Source of the DNA: Bog-473 sp963777485
GTDB lineage: Bacteria; Actinomycetota; Acidimicrobiia; Acidimicrobiales; RAAP-2
NCBI GenBank assembly: GCA_963777485.1
Contig: CAVZQP010000004.1
Span: 248,001-312,000 of the forward strand
DNA: 64,000 nt
Direction: 5' to 3'
The position numbers and the translations under genes were made by a program. Below the pieces are notes generated by a model that worked only from the letters and a program-made list of their open reading frames with translations, was not told the origin of the DNA and ran no database searches. The stretch's first letter is position 1, and each line of letters starts with the position of its first letter. Positions 24,222 through 32,558 of this stretch are shown here, one piece after another.

Positions 24222-26087
24222 ATGAGTCGGCCCGCCGATTTTGTCCCTGGTTCGCCGCGCCCTGAGGCCGACCGCCCGGACGATGTGTCGGCGATTGTCG
24301 GGCCTTCGATCCTGGGCAGTGCCGACGTGGCCCGCGCCCGGGAACGCCGGCGGATCACGCGTCTGCGCCGGCTCGTGGCCTTCGCGGCCCTCATCCTGGG
24401 ATGGATTGTCATCCGCAGCGTGAGCGGGCGCGGGATCCTTCCGTCTCTCCCCATCCCGCATTGGCTGGGCGGCTCCCTGCCGATCATTTTCATCGTGCTG
24501 ATGCTCGGCGTCGTCATGTTGGCGCCCTTCCTCGGCGCTGGGCGGTCGCCGCACACGCTTATCCGGCCCGGCGAGACGGCCGTCGGCCTCAACGACCTCG
24601 TGGGCATCGACGCCATCAAGGCCGAGGTCGTGCGCTCCATCAACCTATTCCTCGCCCACCAGACCTTCCGCGACACCATGGGCGGTTCCGCCCGCCGCGG
24701 CGTCCTCTTCGAGGGTCCTCCGGGGACGGGCAAGACTTTCGTGGCGAAGGCCATGGCGAAGGAGGCCAACGTCCCCTTCCTCTTCGTGTCCGCATCCGCC
24801 TTCCAGTCGATGTACTACGGACAGACCAACCGCAAGATCCGCTCCTTCTTCAAGCAGCTGCGGAAGCACGCCAACAAGGAGGGCGGCGCCATCGGCTTCA
24901 TCGAGGAGATCGACGCGATCGGCGCCTCACGGCGCGGCATGAGCGGCAGTGGCGGGACCGAGGGCATCACCGGCGTGGTGAACGAACTGCTCGTGCAGCT
25001 CCAGTCGTTCGACACACCGAGCCGCAGCCAGCGCTTCGCCTGGGCCTGGATCGACCTGCTCAACCGTTACCTGCCCGACGGGTCCAAGTTGCAGAAGCCC
25101 AAGGTCGAGCCGGCCAACGTGCTGGTCGTCGGCGCCACGAACCGCAAGGACGACCTCGATCCGGCCCTCATCCGGCCCGGCCGTTTCGACCGCTCGATCT
25201 ACTTCGGCCTTCCCGGGCGCCGGGCGCGCGGCGAGATCGTCGCGTACTACCTCGGCAAGAAGGCGCACGAGGCCGACCTCGACGAGCACGGCGCGGTGGA
25301 CACGGTTGCCGGCATGACCTTCGGCTACTCGCCGGCGTCGCTCGAGCGCCTCATGGACGAGTCGCTGGTTATTGCGCTCACCCATGGGCGCTCCGCCATG
25401 TCCATGGCCGACGTCGCCGAGGCGAAGATGCTGGTCGAGCTCGGCGTCACCGACGAGACCATCTACACGCCCGACGAGCGTGACCGTGTTGCCACGCACG
25501 AGGCGGGCCACGCCACCGTGGCGTACTTCGTGGGACAGACCCGCCAGCTCGACGTGCTCTCCATCGTCAAGCGGCGCGACTCACTGGGCCTCCTGCAGCA
25601 CTCCGACACCGAGGAGCGCTTCACGAAGAGCAGCGAAGAGATGCACGCGCTGCTCCAGATCGCCATGGGCGGGATGGTGGCCGAGGAGCACTGGTTCGAC
25701 GAAGTGTCGACCGGTCCGGCGTCGGACCTGGCTGCGGCCACCCAGATCGGCGCTCAGATGATCGGCGCCTGCGGCATGGGCAACTCGCTCATTTCCGTGG
25801 CCGCGGCGGGCAACGGGTACCTCGAGGGCAGCCTCGTCGACAAGGTGCTCGGGGACAAGAACGCCCGCGGCGAGCTCGACGCGCTCCTGATGCAGGCCTG
25901 CGACGCGGCGAAGGCCATCGTCGAGGCGCACCCAGAGGTGGTCGAAGCGCTGCGCGATCATCTACTCGAGCGCGACGAGCTCGTAGGATCCGAGATCACC
26001 GACGTCATCGACGCTGCGCTCGCTGAAACGCCCGAGCCTGCGACGATCACGGAGTTGCCACGGCCCCAGGCTGCAGCACGGAGTTGA
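24222..26087 (+). CDS. FtsH-like membrane AAA+ zinc protease
   Basis: The 621-residue protein has two N-terminal hydrophobic helices (about residues 54-72 and 90-110). An AAA+ ATPase follows, with Walker A GPPGTGKT at 165-172 and the second region of homology GATNRKDDLDPALIRPGRFD. The C-terminal M41-type protease has HEAGH at 426-430 and a later acidic ligand region (EVSTGPASDLAAATQ). Walker B reads GFIEEIDAIG, with Glu 228 in place of the usual Asp. About 30 extra residues (SRSQRFAWAWIDLLNRYLPD and following) lie between Walker B and the second region of homology. It probably degrades membrane or unfolded proteins but is not a standard FtsH. ATG 24222 follows GGAG; GTG 24204 is an alternative. 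Confidence 0.9.
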   Translation: MSRPADFVPGSPRPEADRPDDVSAIVGPSILGSADVARARERRRITRLRRLVAFAALILGWIVIRSVSGRGILPSLPIPHWLGGSLPIIFIVLMLGVVMLAPFLGAGRSPHTLIRPGETAVGLNDLVGIDAIKAEVVRSINLFLAHQTFRDTMGGSARRGVLFEGPPGTGKTFVAKAMAKEANVPFLFVSASAFQSMYYGQTNRKIRSFFKQLRKHANKEGGAIGFIEEIDAIGASRRGMSGSGGTEGITGVVNELLVQLQSFDTPSRSQRFAWAWIDLLNRYLPDGSKLQKPKVEPANVLVVGATNRKDDLDPALIRPGRFDRSIYFGLPGRRARGEIVAYYLGKKAHEADLDEHGAVDTVAGMTFGYSPASLERLMDESLVIALTHGRSAMSMADVAEAKMLVELGVTDETIYTPDERDRVATHEAGHATVAYFVGQTRQLDVLSIVKRRDSLGLLQHSDTEERFTKSSEEMHALLQIAMGGMVAEEHWFDEVSTGPASDLAAATQIGAQMIGACGMGNSLISVAAAGNGYLEGSLVDKVLGDKNARGELDALLMQACDAAKAIVEAHPEVVEALRDHLLERDELVGSEITDVIDAALAETPEPATITELPRPQAAARS

Positions 26088-26155
26088 GTTCGCCGAACAT
26101 CAACGCGACGTAAGAATTTCGGGCGACAACCGGCCTTCCGGGTCCTGGTCGCGCC

Positions 26156-26182
26156 TTTACGGTCGAGGTCCGCCGGTACCAT
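26156..26182 (+). promoter_or_regulatory. Candidate promoter of the secreted esterase gene
   Basis: TTTACG (26156-26161) and TACCAT (26177-26182) are separated by 15 bases, slightly short. A good ribosome site (GGAAGGGAG) precedes ATG 26225. A small GTTCG-C-CGAAC palindrome at 26088-26098 sits right after the FtsH-like stop. Confidence 0.3.
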
Positions 26183-26224
26183 CCCTGCGATCACGCTGTG
26201 ACCGGCCCACCGGGGAAGGGAGCA

Positions 26225-27319
26225 ATGACCGCAGATCAGGACAGTCGAGCGCGCCCCATTCGCAGCCGGTTGCCCGCGCTCTCGGCTCTGGCCTTGCTGA
26301 GCGTCATCGCCGTCGCACAACTCGTCCCCCTGACGTCCGGCTCAGCCAATGCTGCGACGCCGACGACGACCCCGCCCACCACGACGACGTCCTCGCTCGT
26401 ACCTTCGAGTAGTTCCTCCGGGTGCCTGGCACCGCGACTACCGAAGCCTGGCGCGACGCTCGTGTACATGAATGCCGGTGGTGACTCGGGCGGCTACATC
26501 CAGGAGCTGCCGTCAAGCTATAACGGGCGGAGCGCCATGCCCGTCGTTTTGGACCTGCACGGTTACGGCGTGTCCGCCGCCGACATGGTCAAGATCACCA
26601 AGTTGGGCACCTACGGCAACCGAGACGGGTTCATCACGATCACCCCGCAGGTGGGCCGCCGCCTCCCCTATTGGACGACCGGGTTCAAGAGCAAAGACGT
26701 CGCGTTCCTGCGCGGCGTCCTCTCCCGTGTCGAGTCGTCCCTCTGCGTCGACCAGAACCGCCTCTTCGTGGCCGGGTACTCGAACGGCGCCATCATGGCG
26801 TCTGTCCTCGCCTGCGTCGACGCCGCGCAGGTCGCTGCCATTGCGCCGGTGTCCGGCATCGCCAACCCCGCCAACTGCAATCCCTCGCGCCCGGTCCCCG
26901 TCGTCGCCTTCCACGGGACCTCTGACCCGCTGGTCCCCTATACCGGAGGGCTGGGCGCCGAGGCCTACAAGCTCCCGCTCCCGGCGGGGACCAAGGGGAA
27001 CATCAGCCAGCTGCTGGGCAACAACGTGCCGCAGTCGACCAAGGGCCCGTCTATCCCGAAGTCGACCGCAGCCTGGGCCACACGCGACGGCTGTGCGTCG
27101 TCGTCGACGACCCGCGTCTTCGCCAAGAACGTGGCGCTCATCTCCTACGCCTGCCCGAACGGTGCCACGGTCTCGTTGTACCGCATCAGGGGAGGGGGGC
27201 ATACCTGGCCGGGCAGCGTGCTGGACAGCAAGTCGGACACCCTCGGCGCGACGACGATGGCCATTTCGGCCGACAAGATCATCTGGGACTTCTTCCAGTC
27301 CCACCCACTCCGGGACTGA
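26225..27319 (+). CDS. Secreted PHB-depolymerase/feruloyl-esterase-like hydrolase (LpqC type)
   Basis: The 364-residue precursor has a signal peptide (Arg-rich start, hydrophobic LSALALLSVIAVAQLVPL, cleavage likely after SGSANA). A Thr/Ser/Pro linker precedes the catalytic domain. The esterase triad is visible: Ser 186 in AGYSNGAIMAS, Asp in AFHGTSDPLVPY and His in RGGGHTWPGS. The HG oxyanion segment is LDLHGYGVS. This matches the esterase family of PHB depolymerases, feruloyl esterases and mycobacterial LpqC. Likely extracellular ester hydrolysis; substrate unknown. ATG 26225 is preferred over GTG 26198 because of the ribosome site. Confidence 0.9.
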   Translation: MTADQDSRARPIRSRLPALSALALLSVIAVAQLVPLTSGSANAATPTTTPPTTTTSSLVPSSSSSGCLAPRLPKPGATLVYMNAGGDSGGYIQELPSSYNGRSAMPVVLDLHGYGVSAADMVKITKLGTYGNRDGFITITPQVGRRLPYWTTGFKSKDVAFLRGVLSRVESSLCVDQNRLFVAGYSNGAIMASVLACVDAAQVAAIAPVSGIANPANCNPSRPVPVVAFHGTSDPLVPYTGGLGAEAYKLPLPAGTKGNISQLLGNNVPQSTKGPSIPKSTAAWATRDGCASSSTTRVFAKNVALISYACPNGATVSLYRIRGGGHTWPGSVLDSKSDTLGATTMAISADKIIWDFFQSHPLRD

Positions 27320-27339
27320 CGTTTCGTTCAGGCAGCTCC

Positions 27340-27376
27340 TTGTGTGACGGGCCCTCTGTCGCGGATCGTCACACAA
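27340..27376. promoter_or_regulatory. Perfect 10-bp inverted repeat
   Basis: TTGTGTGACG and CGTCACACAA are separated by 17 bases, 20 bases after the esterase stop. The arms contain TGACG/CGTCA, the same half-sites as the three-base-spaced palindromes elsewhere. It could terminate the esterase transcript (no T-run) or be a two-half-site operator for the gene at 27428. Confidence 0.45.
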
Positions 27377-27415
27377 CTACAACGTCCCTCTGAGCGGGTC
27401 CTTATCTGACGGGGC

Positions 27416-27421
27416 CACAAT
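27416..27421 (+). promoter_or_regulatory. -10 box CACAAT of a possible leaderless promoter
   Basis: CACAAT ends six bases before GTG 27428 and no ribosome site is seen, which favours GTG 27428 over ATG 27437 as start. Confidence 0.3.
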
Positions 27422-27427
27422 CCATTT

Positions 27428-27721
27428 GTGCCGCCAATGGTCTTCGAGTCCTGTAACAGCACCTGGGTGTTCGACCCCGAGCACATGCGATTCCGCCGCG
27501 TGCTGAAAGGCATCGCGGTCGACCAGCACTCCGTCTCCACAGAATGGCGCCCCTACTTCGGCCTCGAGGTGGCGGACGACTCCGAGGCGTTCACGGTGCT
27601 GTTGAACCCTGAGGGGACGCGGCTGATCAGGTCGTGGCGCCATACGGGCGACTGCCCGCAGTGCGGAGGCCACGCCACGGCCGAGCTGTCGCTCGAGGAC
27701 ATCGAGGCCGCACTCGCCTAA
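27428..27721 (+). CDS. Hypothetical small protein
   Basis: This 97-residue protein (MPPMVFESCNSTWVFDPEHM) has Phe/Trp-rich beta-type segments (FRRVLKGIAVD, WRPYFGLEVADDSEAFTVLL) and a CPQCGGH pair near the C-terminus that could bind metal. I recall similar actinobacterial hypothetical proteins but no function. The start is uncertain between GTG 27428 and ATG 27437. Its end overlaps the end of the convergent basic protein by four bases. Confidence 0.6.
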   Translation: MPPMVFESCNSTWVFDPEHMRFRRVLKGIAVDQHSVSTEWRPYFGLEVADDSEAFTVLLNPEGTRLIRSWRHTGDCPQCGGHATAELSLEDIEAALA

Positions 27722-27945
27722 CTGGCCGGCGGCCCGGGTTTGTGGCCGAGCACGCGGAGCACGAAACGGCCCAAACGCCCCGGCGGCCGCCTCCGCTGTG
27801 CCGCCAGAGCCTCCATCTCGTGCGTGCGGGTAAGCGGGCCCCCCAGCCGCCAATAGCGCCGTCCGCCGCCCGTGTAGCGCACGTAATCGGGTACCGGCGG
27901 CAACTTCTGGCTGGGTTTGCGTGGCCGTCTGCCCTTGTTCCCCAT
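27718..27945 (-). CDS. Hypothetical small basic protein
   Basis: The 75-residue product starts at ATG 27945 (MGNKGRRPRKPSQKLPPVPD) and is very rich in Arg, Lys, Gly and Pro. A central YVRYTGGGRRYWRLGGPL is followed by a helical, charged tail. No family is recognised. It lies 11 bases after the histidine phosphatase gene on the same strand and is probably cotranscribed with it. Confidence 0.55.
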   Translation of the reverse strand: MGNKGRRPRKPSQKLPPVPDYVRYTGGGRRYWRLGGPLTRTHEMEALAAQRRRPPGRLGRFVLRVLGHKPGPPAS

Positions 27946-27956
27946 CGACGCTCCGG

Positions 27957-28622
27957 TCAACCGGTCAGGTGGGACGTGTCGTTGTAGCCGCGTAGCACCC
28001 AACGCTCCGGGGTCACCACGACCTTGGAGATCGACGCGTTGTCGGCCCCGACGAACGCGAACGGCTCGGACCCGGTGGCTTGGGCCAGGATCTCGCCGAT
28101 GGCCGCCCCGTGGCTGAAGACGACGACCCGTCCACCCGGATGGGCTGTCGCAATGCGCTCGACGGAGCGGCGCAGGCGCCCACCGAACGCCTCGCGTGAT
28201 TCTGCCCCGGGCACGACGTCCCAACGCTGCTCGGCGAAGACGCGCTCGAAGACGGGGTCGCGGTCTGCGGCCTTCTGCCTGAGGCGGCCGCCCTCCCATT
28301 CGCCGAGGAAGACTTCGCGCAGGTCCGCATCGACCACCGGCGTCATTCCCGTTCGCTCGACGAGCGGGGCTGCCGTCTCGGGAGTGCGACGCAAATTACT
28401 GACGTACATCCCGTCGAACAGCTCGTGGCCGAGGCGCGCCGCCAGCATCTCAGCTTGGTGCCGCCCGACCTCCGACAGCGGTGGGTCGCCCTGGCCCTCG
28501 ACAAGCTCGAACGTCTCGCCCTCGAGCGAGTCGGCCGACGCTCCGTGGCGCACCAACAAGAGCTCGGTCGACCCGGGTGGCCCCACGTAGGGACGCTGAC
28601 TGAAACTGCGCGGCGACGTCAC
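27957..28622 (-). CDS. Histidine phosphatase family protein
   Basis: The 221-residue protein has the phosphoglycerate-mutase-like signature LLLVRHGASAD, where His forms the phospho-enzyme. It also has the second conserved Arg/Glu segments (NLRRTPETAAPLVE, REVFLGEWEGG) and the C-terminal His in VVVFSHGAAIGEI. It probably acts as a phosphatase or mutase on a small phosphate ester; substrate unknown. The start is GTG 28622. It follows the membrane-protein gene by 21 bases. Confidence 0.88.
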   Translation of the reverse strand: MTSPRSFSQRPYVGPPGSTELLLVRHGASADSLEGETFELVEGQGDPPLSEVGRHQAEMLAARLGHELFDGMYVSNLRRTPETAAPLVERTGMTPVVDADLREVFLGEWEGGRLRQKAADRDPVFERVFAEQRWDVVPGAESREAFGGRLRRSVERIATAHPGGRVVVFSHGAAIGEILAQATGSEPFAFVGADNASISKVVVTPERWVLRGYNDTSHLTG

Positions 28623-28643
28623 GGTCGCCGAGTGTAGGAACGA

Positions 28644-29297
28644 TCAGTGTGGCGCGCGCAGTTCGGGAGGCCCGTGCTCGTCGTCATCATCGACCACTTC
28701 GACGTCGATGACATCGGGGTCGTACCCCGCGGAGGGACTTCCCCAGTCTCCTGGCACGCCCGCACCCCGTGCATCCGTTCGAAATGTCGTGAAGAAGGCG
28801 CCGGGACCCTGGGTGAAGTTCATGACGAGCGGCCTGCCGGCTTCCGGGCCCAAACGAGCCCACACCGGCCGCGCCCGCCGGAACTCGACGTACCGCTGCG
28901 CCGCCATGGTGAGCCCGAGGAAGATGAGGAAGCTGGCGCCGACGAGCCCGGCCGCGGCGTCTCCGGCGAACTGCAGCACCAATGTGACCAACCACAGCGC
29001 CATGGTGACGAGGTTGGCCTGTCGGACCGCCCAACCGTTTGTGTCCCACACCCGCGTCGAGACCCCTCGCAGGCCACCCAGGACGACGCCTCCGACGAGC
29101 GTGGCGACGACCCAGCTCCAATCGGTCGAGGTGACGTGATGGTCGCCTGCGTACGACGACATCGCGAACAGGCCGATGACGCCGAGCACGACCGGCAGGC
29201 GAGGCACGTACGCGCGCGGCACCGGGACGACCCTGATCTGCCGAAGCAGGACAGGGATGAGCACCAGCACACCCACGACGTACGAGAAGACGTCCAT
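28644..29297 (-). CDS. Predicted integral membrane protein (DUF1453-like)
   Basis: This 217-residue protein has about five hydrophobic helices, such as VVGVLVLIPVLLRQI, LPVVLGVIGLFAMSSY, WVVATLVGGVVLGGL, LVTMALWLVTLVLQF and LVGASFLIFLGLTMA. A soluble acidic C-terminus includes VIDVEVVDDDDEH. The pattern resembles DUF1453-type membrane proteins; function unknown. Start ATG 29297. It lies between the LLM oxidoreductase and the phosphatase gene on one strand. Confidence 0.7.
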   Translation of the reverse strand: MDVFSYVVGVLVLIPVLLRQIRVVPVPRAYVPRLPVVLGVIGLFAMSSYAGDHHVTSTDWSWVVATLVGGVVLGGLRGVSTRVWDTNGWAVRQANLVTMALWLVTLVLQFAGDAAAGLVGASFLIFLGLTMAAQRYVEFRRARPVWARLGPEAGRPLVMNFTQGPGAFFTTFRTDARGAGVPGDWGSPSAGYDPDVIDVEVVDDDDEHGPPELRAPH

Positions 29298-29325
29298 CGC
29301 CTTCCACCCTATGGCTGGGGGTGGC

Positions 29326-30309
29326 TCAGTGGTTCAGCAGGGGCCCCACGTCTGCGCCGAAGCGCGCCGTCTGCTCGCAGAACTCTTCGGCGCTGCGGGC
29401 CATGAAGCGCACCTGAAGGTGGTTCACACCCATCGCCACGAGCTCCCGCAGGGACTCCGCGACCTGTTCGGCGGGCCCCGAGAGCACCCAGCCGGGCAGG
29501 TCCCAGCCCGATCCCCCCGCGCTCAGATAGATCGGCTCGACAATCGTGCCGATGTCGATCGGCGCGCCCGAGCGCAACTCCTCCCGCAGTTCGCGCAGCC
29601 GGGCGATCTGGCCGGGCAGGTCCTTGCGCCGGGTGCCTTGGGGCAGCCAGCCGTCGCCATAGGCGGCCGTGCGCCGGATTGCCGCCGGAGACGAGCCGCC
29701 GATCCAGATGGGTGGCCGCGGTTGGCGAACGGGCCGTGGGGCGAGTCCCATGTCGCGTGCGGGGAATCTCGGGCCCGGCAGCTCGGGGAACTCAGCGGTG
29801 AAACAGCGGGCGAGCGCGGCGACGGCCTCGTCGGTGTGCCGGCCCCGCTCGTCGAAGCCGCCCGTGAAAAGTTCGTACTCCTCGGGCACATGGCCGGCGC
29901 CGACGCCGACGATGAGCCGCCCGCCTGACAGCGCGTCCAACGTCGAGAGCTCCTTGGCGGCGCGCAACGGGTGGCGCTGGGCGAGGATCAGCACGTGGGA
30001 GAGCAGGTGAGTGCGCGTGGTCAGCGCCGCCAGCCAGCCGAGGGTCGCGGTCGTGTCGTACCAGATGGTGCCCATCGCGTCGGCGAGGCGGCGGGGGATC
30101 GCCGTATGGTCGCAGACCCCCAGATAGAAGAAGTCCGCCTCGTCGGCGACTTGGGCGATGCGGGCCAACTGCGCCGGACCCGACTCCTTCTCCCAGTCGG
30201 CCACGTAGAGCGTCGACTGCGACTGGATCGGCAGCTGCATGCCGTAGACGACACGTCCCTCGGGCACCGTCCGTACGACGTCTGCGGGGAGCGGGGCCGG
30301 ATCGGTCAT
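29326..30309 (-). CDS. LLM-class (probably F420-dependent) oxidoreductase
   Basis: The 327-residue protein is luciferase-like. The N-terminal strand YGMQLPIQSQSTLYVADWEK is followed by ADFFYLGVCDH, STLDALSGGRLIVGVGAGHVPEEYE, and RPPIWIGGSSPAAIRRTAAYGDGW, all standard for LLM enzymes. F420 rather than FMN is likely in actinobacteria but not proven by sequence. ATG 30309 follows a GGAGA ribosome site. It is the fourth gene of an amidohydrolase and acyl-CoA dehydrogenase operon. Confidence 0.88.
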   Translation of the reverse strand: MTDPAPLPADVVRTVPEGRVVYGMQLPIQSQSTLYVADWEKESGPAQLARIAQVADEADFFYLGVCDHTAIPRRLADAMGTIWYDTTATLGWLAALTTRTHLLSHVLILAQRHPLRAAKELSTLDALSGGRLIVGVGAGHVPEEYELFTGGFDERGRHTDEAVAALARCFTAEFPELPGPRFPARDMGLAPRPVRQPRPPIWIGGSSPAAIRRTAAYGDGWLPQGTRRKDLPGQIARLRELREELRSGAPIDIGTIVEPIYLSAGGSGWDLPGWVLSGPAEQVAESLRELVAMGVNHLQVRFMARSAEEFCEQTARFGADVGPLLNH

Positions 30310-30327
30310 CAAAGGTCTCCGTTCTTG

Positions 30328-31341
30328 TCAGGCGTATGCGGCGAGCGCGGCCGACGCGTCGGCCGGGTTCTTGAATTTCGTCGAGAGCACGCGTGCGCGC
30401 TTCAGGTGGAGGTGGAGCGGCACCTCCCAGGTGAACCCCATCCCGCCGTGGACTTGGATGGACGTGCGCGCGTTCGTAACGGCCGCCTCGTCGGCCAGCA
30501 GCTTCGCGCCCACCACGCTCCGCTCGAGCATTTGGCCCGGCGTGCACCCCGCCGCCTCCGCCTCGGCGGCGGCGACGTCCGGGGCATCGGACAGGCAGGC
30601 CGCCGCGTGGACCGCCGCCCGCGCCACCTCTGAGCGGACGAGCATGTCCGCACACATGTGCTTGACCGCCTGGAAGGAGCCGATGGGCTTGCCGAACTGC
30701 TGTCGCTCCTTGGCATAGGCCACCGCCAATTCGAGTACGGCTGCGGCGTGTCCGACCTGCAGCGCCGCGGTGAGCAGTGCGCCCCGGTGCCAGAGCTGGC
30801 CATGGTCGTCGGCGACGGAGCCGCCGAACGGCAGTGCGTCGAGTCGCCAGAGCGGGGTCAGGGGGTCGAGCGGGTGCTCGACACGGTGCGCCCCTCCGAC
30901 GGGTGCCGGCGTCAGCAGCTGCGCGGGTCCGTCGGCGTCCAGCACGAGGAGTGCCTCGAGCACGCCGAGGTGCTCGACCAGCACCGGACCCTGTCGGCGG
31001 CTCGCCGTGTGCACGCCGACCTGGGCGCGGCCCTCGGCCGCACCGTCGACCACCCCCGCGCTCGCAGCGAGGAAGGTCCCGACGATCGGGCCCGGCACGA
31101 GGCCCCGGCCCAGCTCTTCGAAGACGACGGCAGCGTCGGCCAACCCGAGGCCGGTCCCCGACGGCTCGGGCAGCGTCAACGCGAAGACGCCGGTCTCGCC
31201 GAGCGCCGCCCAGTCGTCGGCCGCGATGGCCTGTTCGTGACCCTCGCGCGTGCGTAGGTGTTCGAGCGGCATCCGCCCGGCCAGCATGGCCCGGATCCCT
31301 TCCGCCAGCTCGCGCTGGTCGTCGCCCACGCGGAAGTCCAT
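30328..31341 (-). CDS. Acyl-CoA dehydrogenase, beta-type subunit
   Basis: The 337-residue protein is a short acyl-CoA dehydrogenase. It has AYAKERQQFGKPIGSFQAVK and VHGGMGFTWEVPLHLHLKRA, where the Glu of GFTWE is the conserved acid in this subunit type. It starts at ATG 31341, overlapping the stop of the partner gene (ATGA). Tandem unequal acyl-CoA dehydrogenases are a hallmark of alpha2-beta2 steroid-type enzymes (FadE28/FadE29 and similar), so this and the next gene probably encode one complex. Substrate not determined. Confidence 0.88.
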   Translation of the reverse strand: MDFRVGDDQRELAEGIRAMLAGRMPLEHLRTREGHEQAIAADDWAALGETGVFALTLPEPSGTGLGLADAAVVFEELGRGLVPGPIVGTFLAASAGVVDGAAEGRAQVGVHTASRRQGPVLVEHLGVLEALLVLDADGPAQLLTPAPVGGAHRVEHPLDPLTPLWRLDALPFGGSVADDHGQLWHRGALLTAALQVGHAAAVLELAVAYAKERQQFGKPIGSFQAVKHMCADMLVRSEVARAAVHAAACLSDAPDVAAAEAEAAGCTPGQMLERSVVGAKLLADEAAVTNARTSIQVHGGMGFTWEVPLHLHLKRARVLSTKFKNPADASAALAAYA

Positions 31342-32522
31342 CAGCGCGCCTTCGGCAGGCCCAGGATCCGCTCGGCCACGATGTTGCGCTGCACTTGGGA
31401 CGTGCCTGCCGCGATCGTCAGGTTGATGGACTTGAACCACGCGTGCAACTGCGCCGCGTTGCCCAGCGCGCCACCATCGGGCCCGTCGAGCGGGTCCCCG
31501 CACAGCGCGGCACGGTCGAGCACGTCCATGGCCAGATCGCCCAAGGCTTGCGCGTGCTCGGAGAAGGACAGCTTGAAGACCGAGCCGCCGATGCCGGGGA
31601 TCCCGGTCTGCGCCGCCTCCGATACGTTGCGCTTCGTCAGCGCCCACAACGCGTCGAAGACGGCCACCAGGTGGCCGATACGCCGGACCAGCCCCTCGTC
31701 GCCGAGGAGTCCGAGGCGGTCGGCGATGCCCCGCACCTCGCCGAGCAGGCGCACACACTCCAGCAGCTCTCCGACGAACGCCGTACCCCGTTCGAAGGAG
31801 AGCGTGACCATCGTCACGCGCCAACCGTCGTTCTCCTCACCGACGCGGTTGGCCACCGGGACCCGTACCTCGTTCATGAAGAGCTCTGCGAATTCGGTCG
31901 TCCCTTCGATGGTGCGCAAGGGCCGGATTTCGATGCCCGGCGCGTCCATCGGCATGATCAGCCAGCTGATGCCGCGGTTGCCGGCGTCGCCGGTGCGTAC
32001 CAGCAGCTCGCAGTAGTCGGCGACCTCGGCGTGCGACGTCCAGATCTTCGATCCGGTCACCACGTAGTCCTCACCGTCGCGCACGGCGCGGGTCCTGAGC
32101 GAAGCGAGGTCGCTCCCGGCGTCGGGCTCGCTGAAGCCCTGGCACCAGACCTCCTCGCCCCGCAGGATCGCCGGCAGGTAGCGCTCCTTCTGCTCCGGCG
32201 TCCCCTCGGCGATGATCGTCGGCCCTGCGTGCAACAACCCGACGAATCCGACGCCGACGTACGGCGCCCCGGCGCGCTCGCACTCCTCCTTGAAGATCAG
32301 CTGCTCGATGGGCGACGCCCCCCGTCCACCACCTTCGGCCGGCCAGTCGACGCCGGCGTAGCCAGCGTCGAACAGCAGTCGCTGCCACTGCAGGTCGTAG
32401 GCCCGTCGGGCAGGCCAGTCGTCGTGGGGCGGCGGCGAACCCACGCCGGGCAGCGTGGCGGCCAGCCACGCCCGCAGCTCGTTGCGGAAGGTCTGCTCGG
32501 CCGCGGTGTAGCGGAGGTCCAT
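31341..32522 (-). CDS. Acyl-CoA dehydrogenase, alpha-type subunit
   Basis: This 393-residue subunit has a full N-terminal domain (RNELRAWLAATLPG), WCQGFSEPDAGSDLASLRTR, VTGSKIWTSHAEVADYCELL and the C-terminal AGTSQVQRNIVAERILGLP. It carries the usual FAD and substrate-binding regions of acyl-CoA dehydrogenases. It is coupled to the downstream beta-type subunit by an ATGA overlap and lies 36 bases after the amidohydrolase gene. Confidence 0.92.
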   Translation of the reverse strand: MDLRYTAAEQTFRNELRAWLAATLPGVGSPPPHDDWPARRAYDLQWQRLLFDAGYAGVDWPAEGGGRGASPIEQLIFKEECERAGAPYVGVGFVGLLHAGPTIIAEGTPEQKERYLPAILRGEEVWCQGFSEPDAGSDLASLRTRAVRDGEDYVVTGSKIWTSHAEVADYCELLVRTGDAGNRGISWLIMPMDAPGIEIRPLRTIEGTTEFAELFMNEVRVPVANRVGEENDGWRVTMVTLSFERGTAFVGELLECVRLLGEVRGIADRLGLLGDEGLVRRIGHLVAVFDALWALTKRNVSEAAQTGIPGIGGSVFKLSFSEHAQALGDLAMDVLDRAALCGDPLDGPDGGALGNAAQLHAWFKSINLTIAAGTSQVQRNIVAERILGLPKAR

Positions 32523-32558
32523 GCGGTGCGGCGGAGGGTCAGCCCGGCAACAAAGAAG

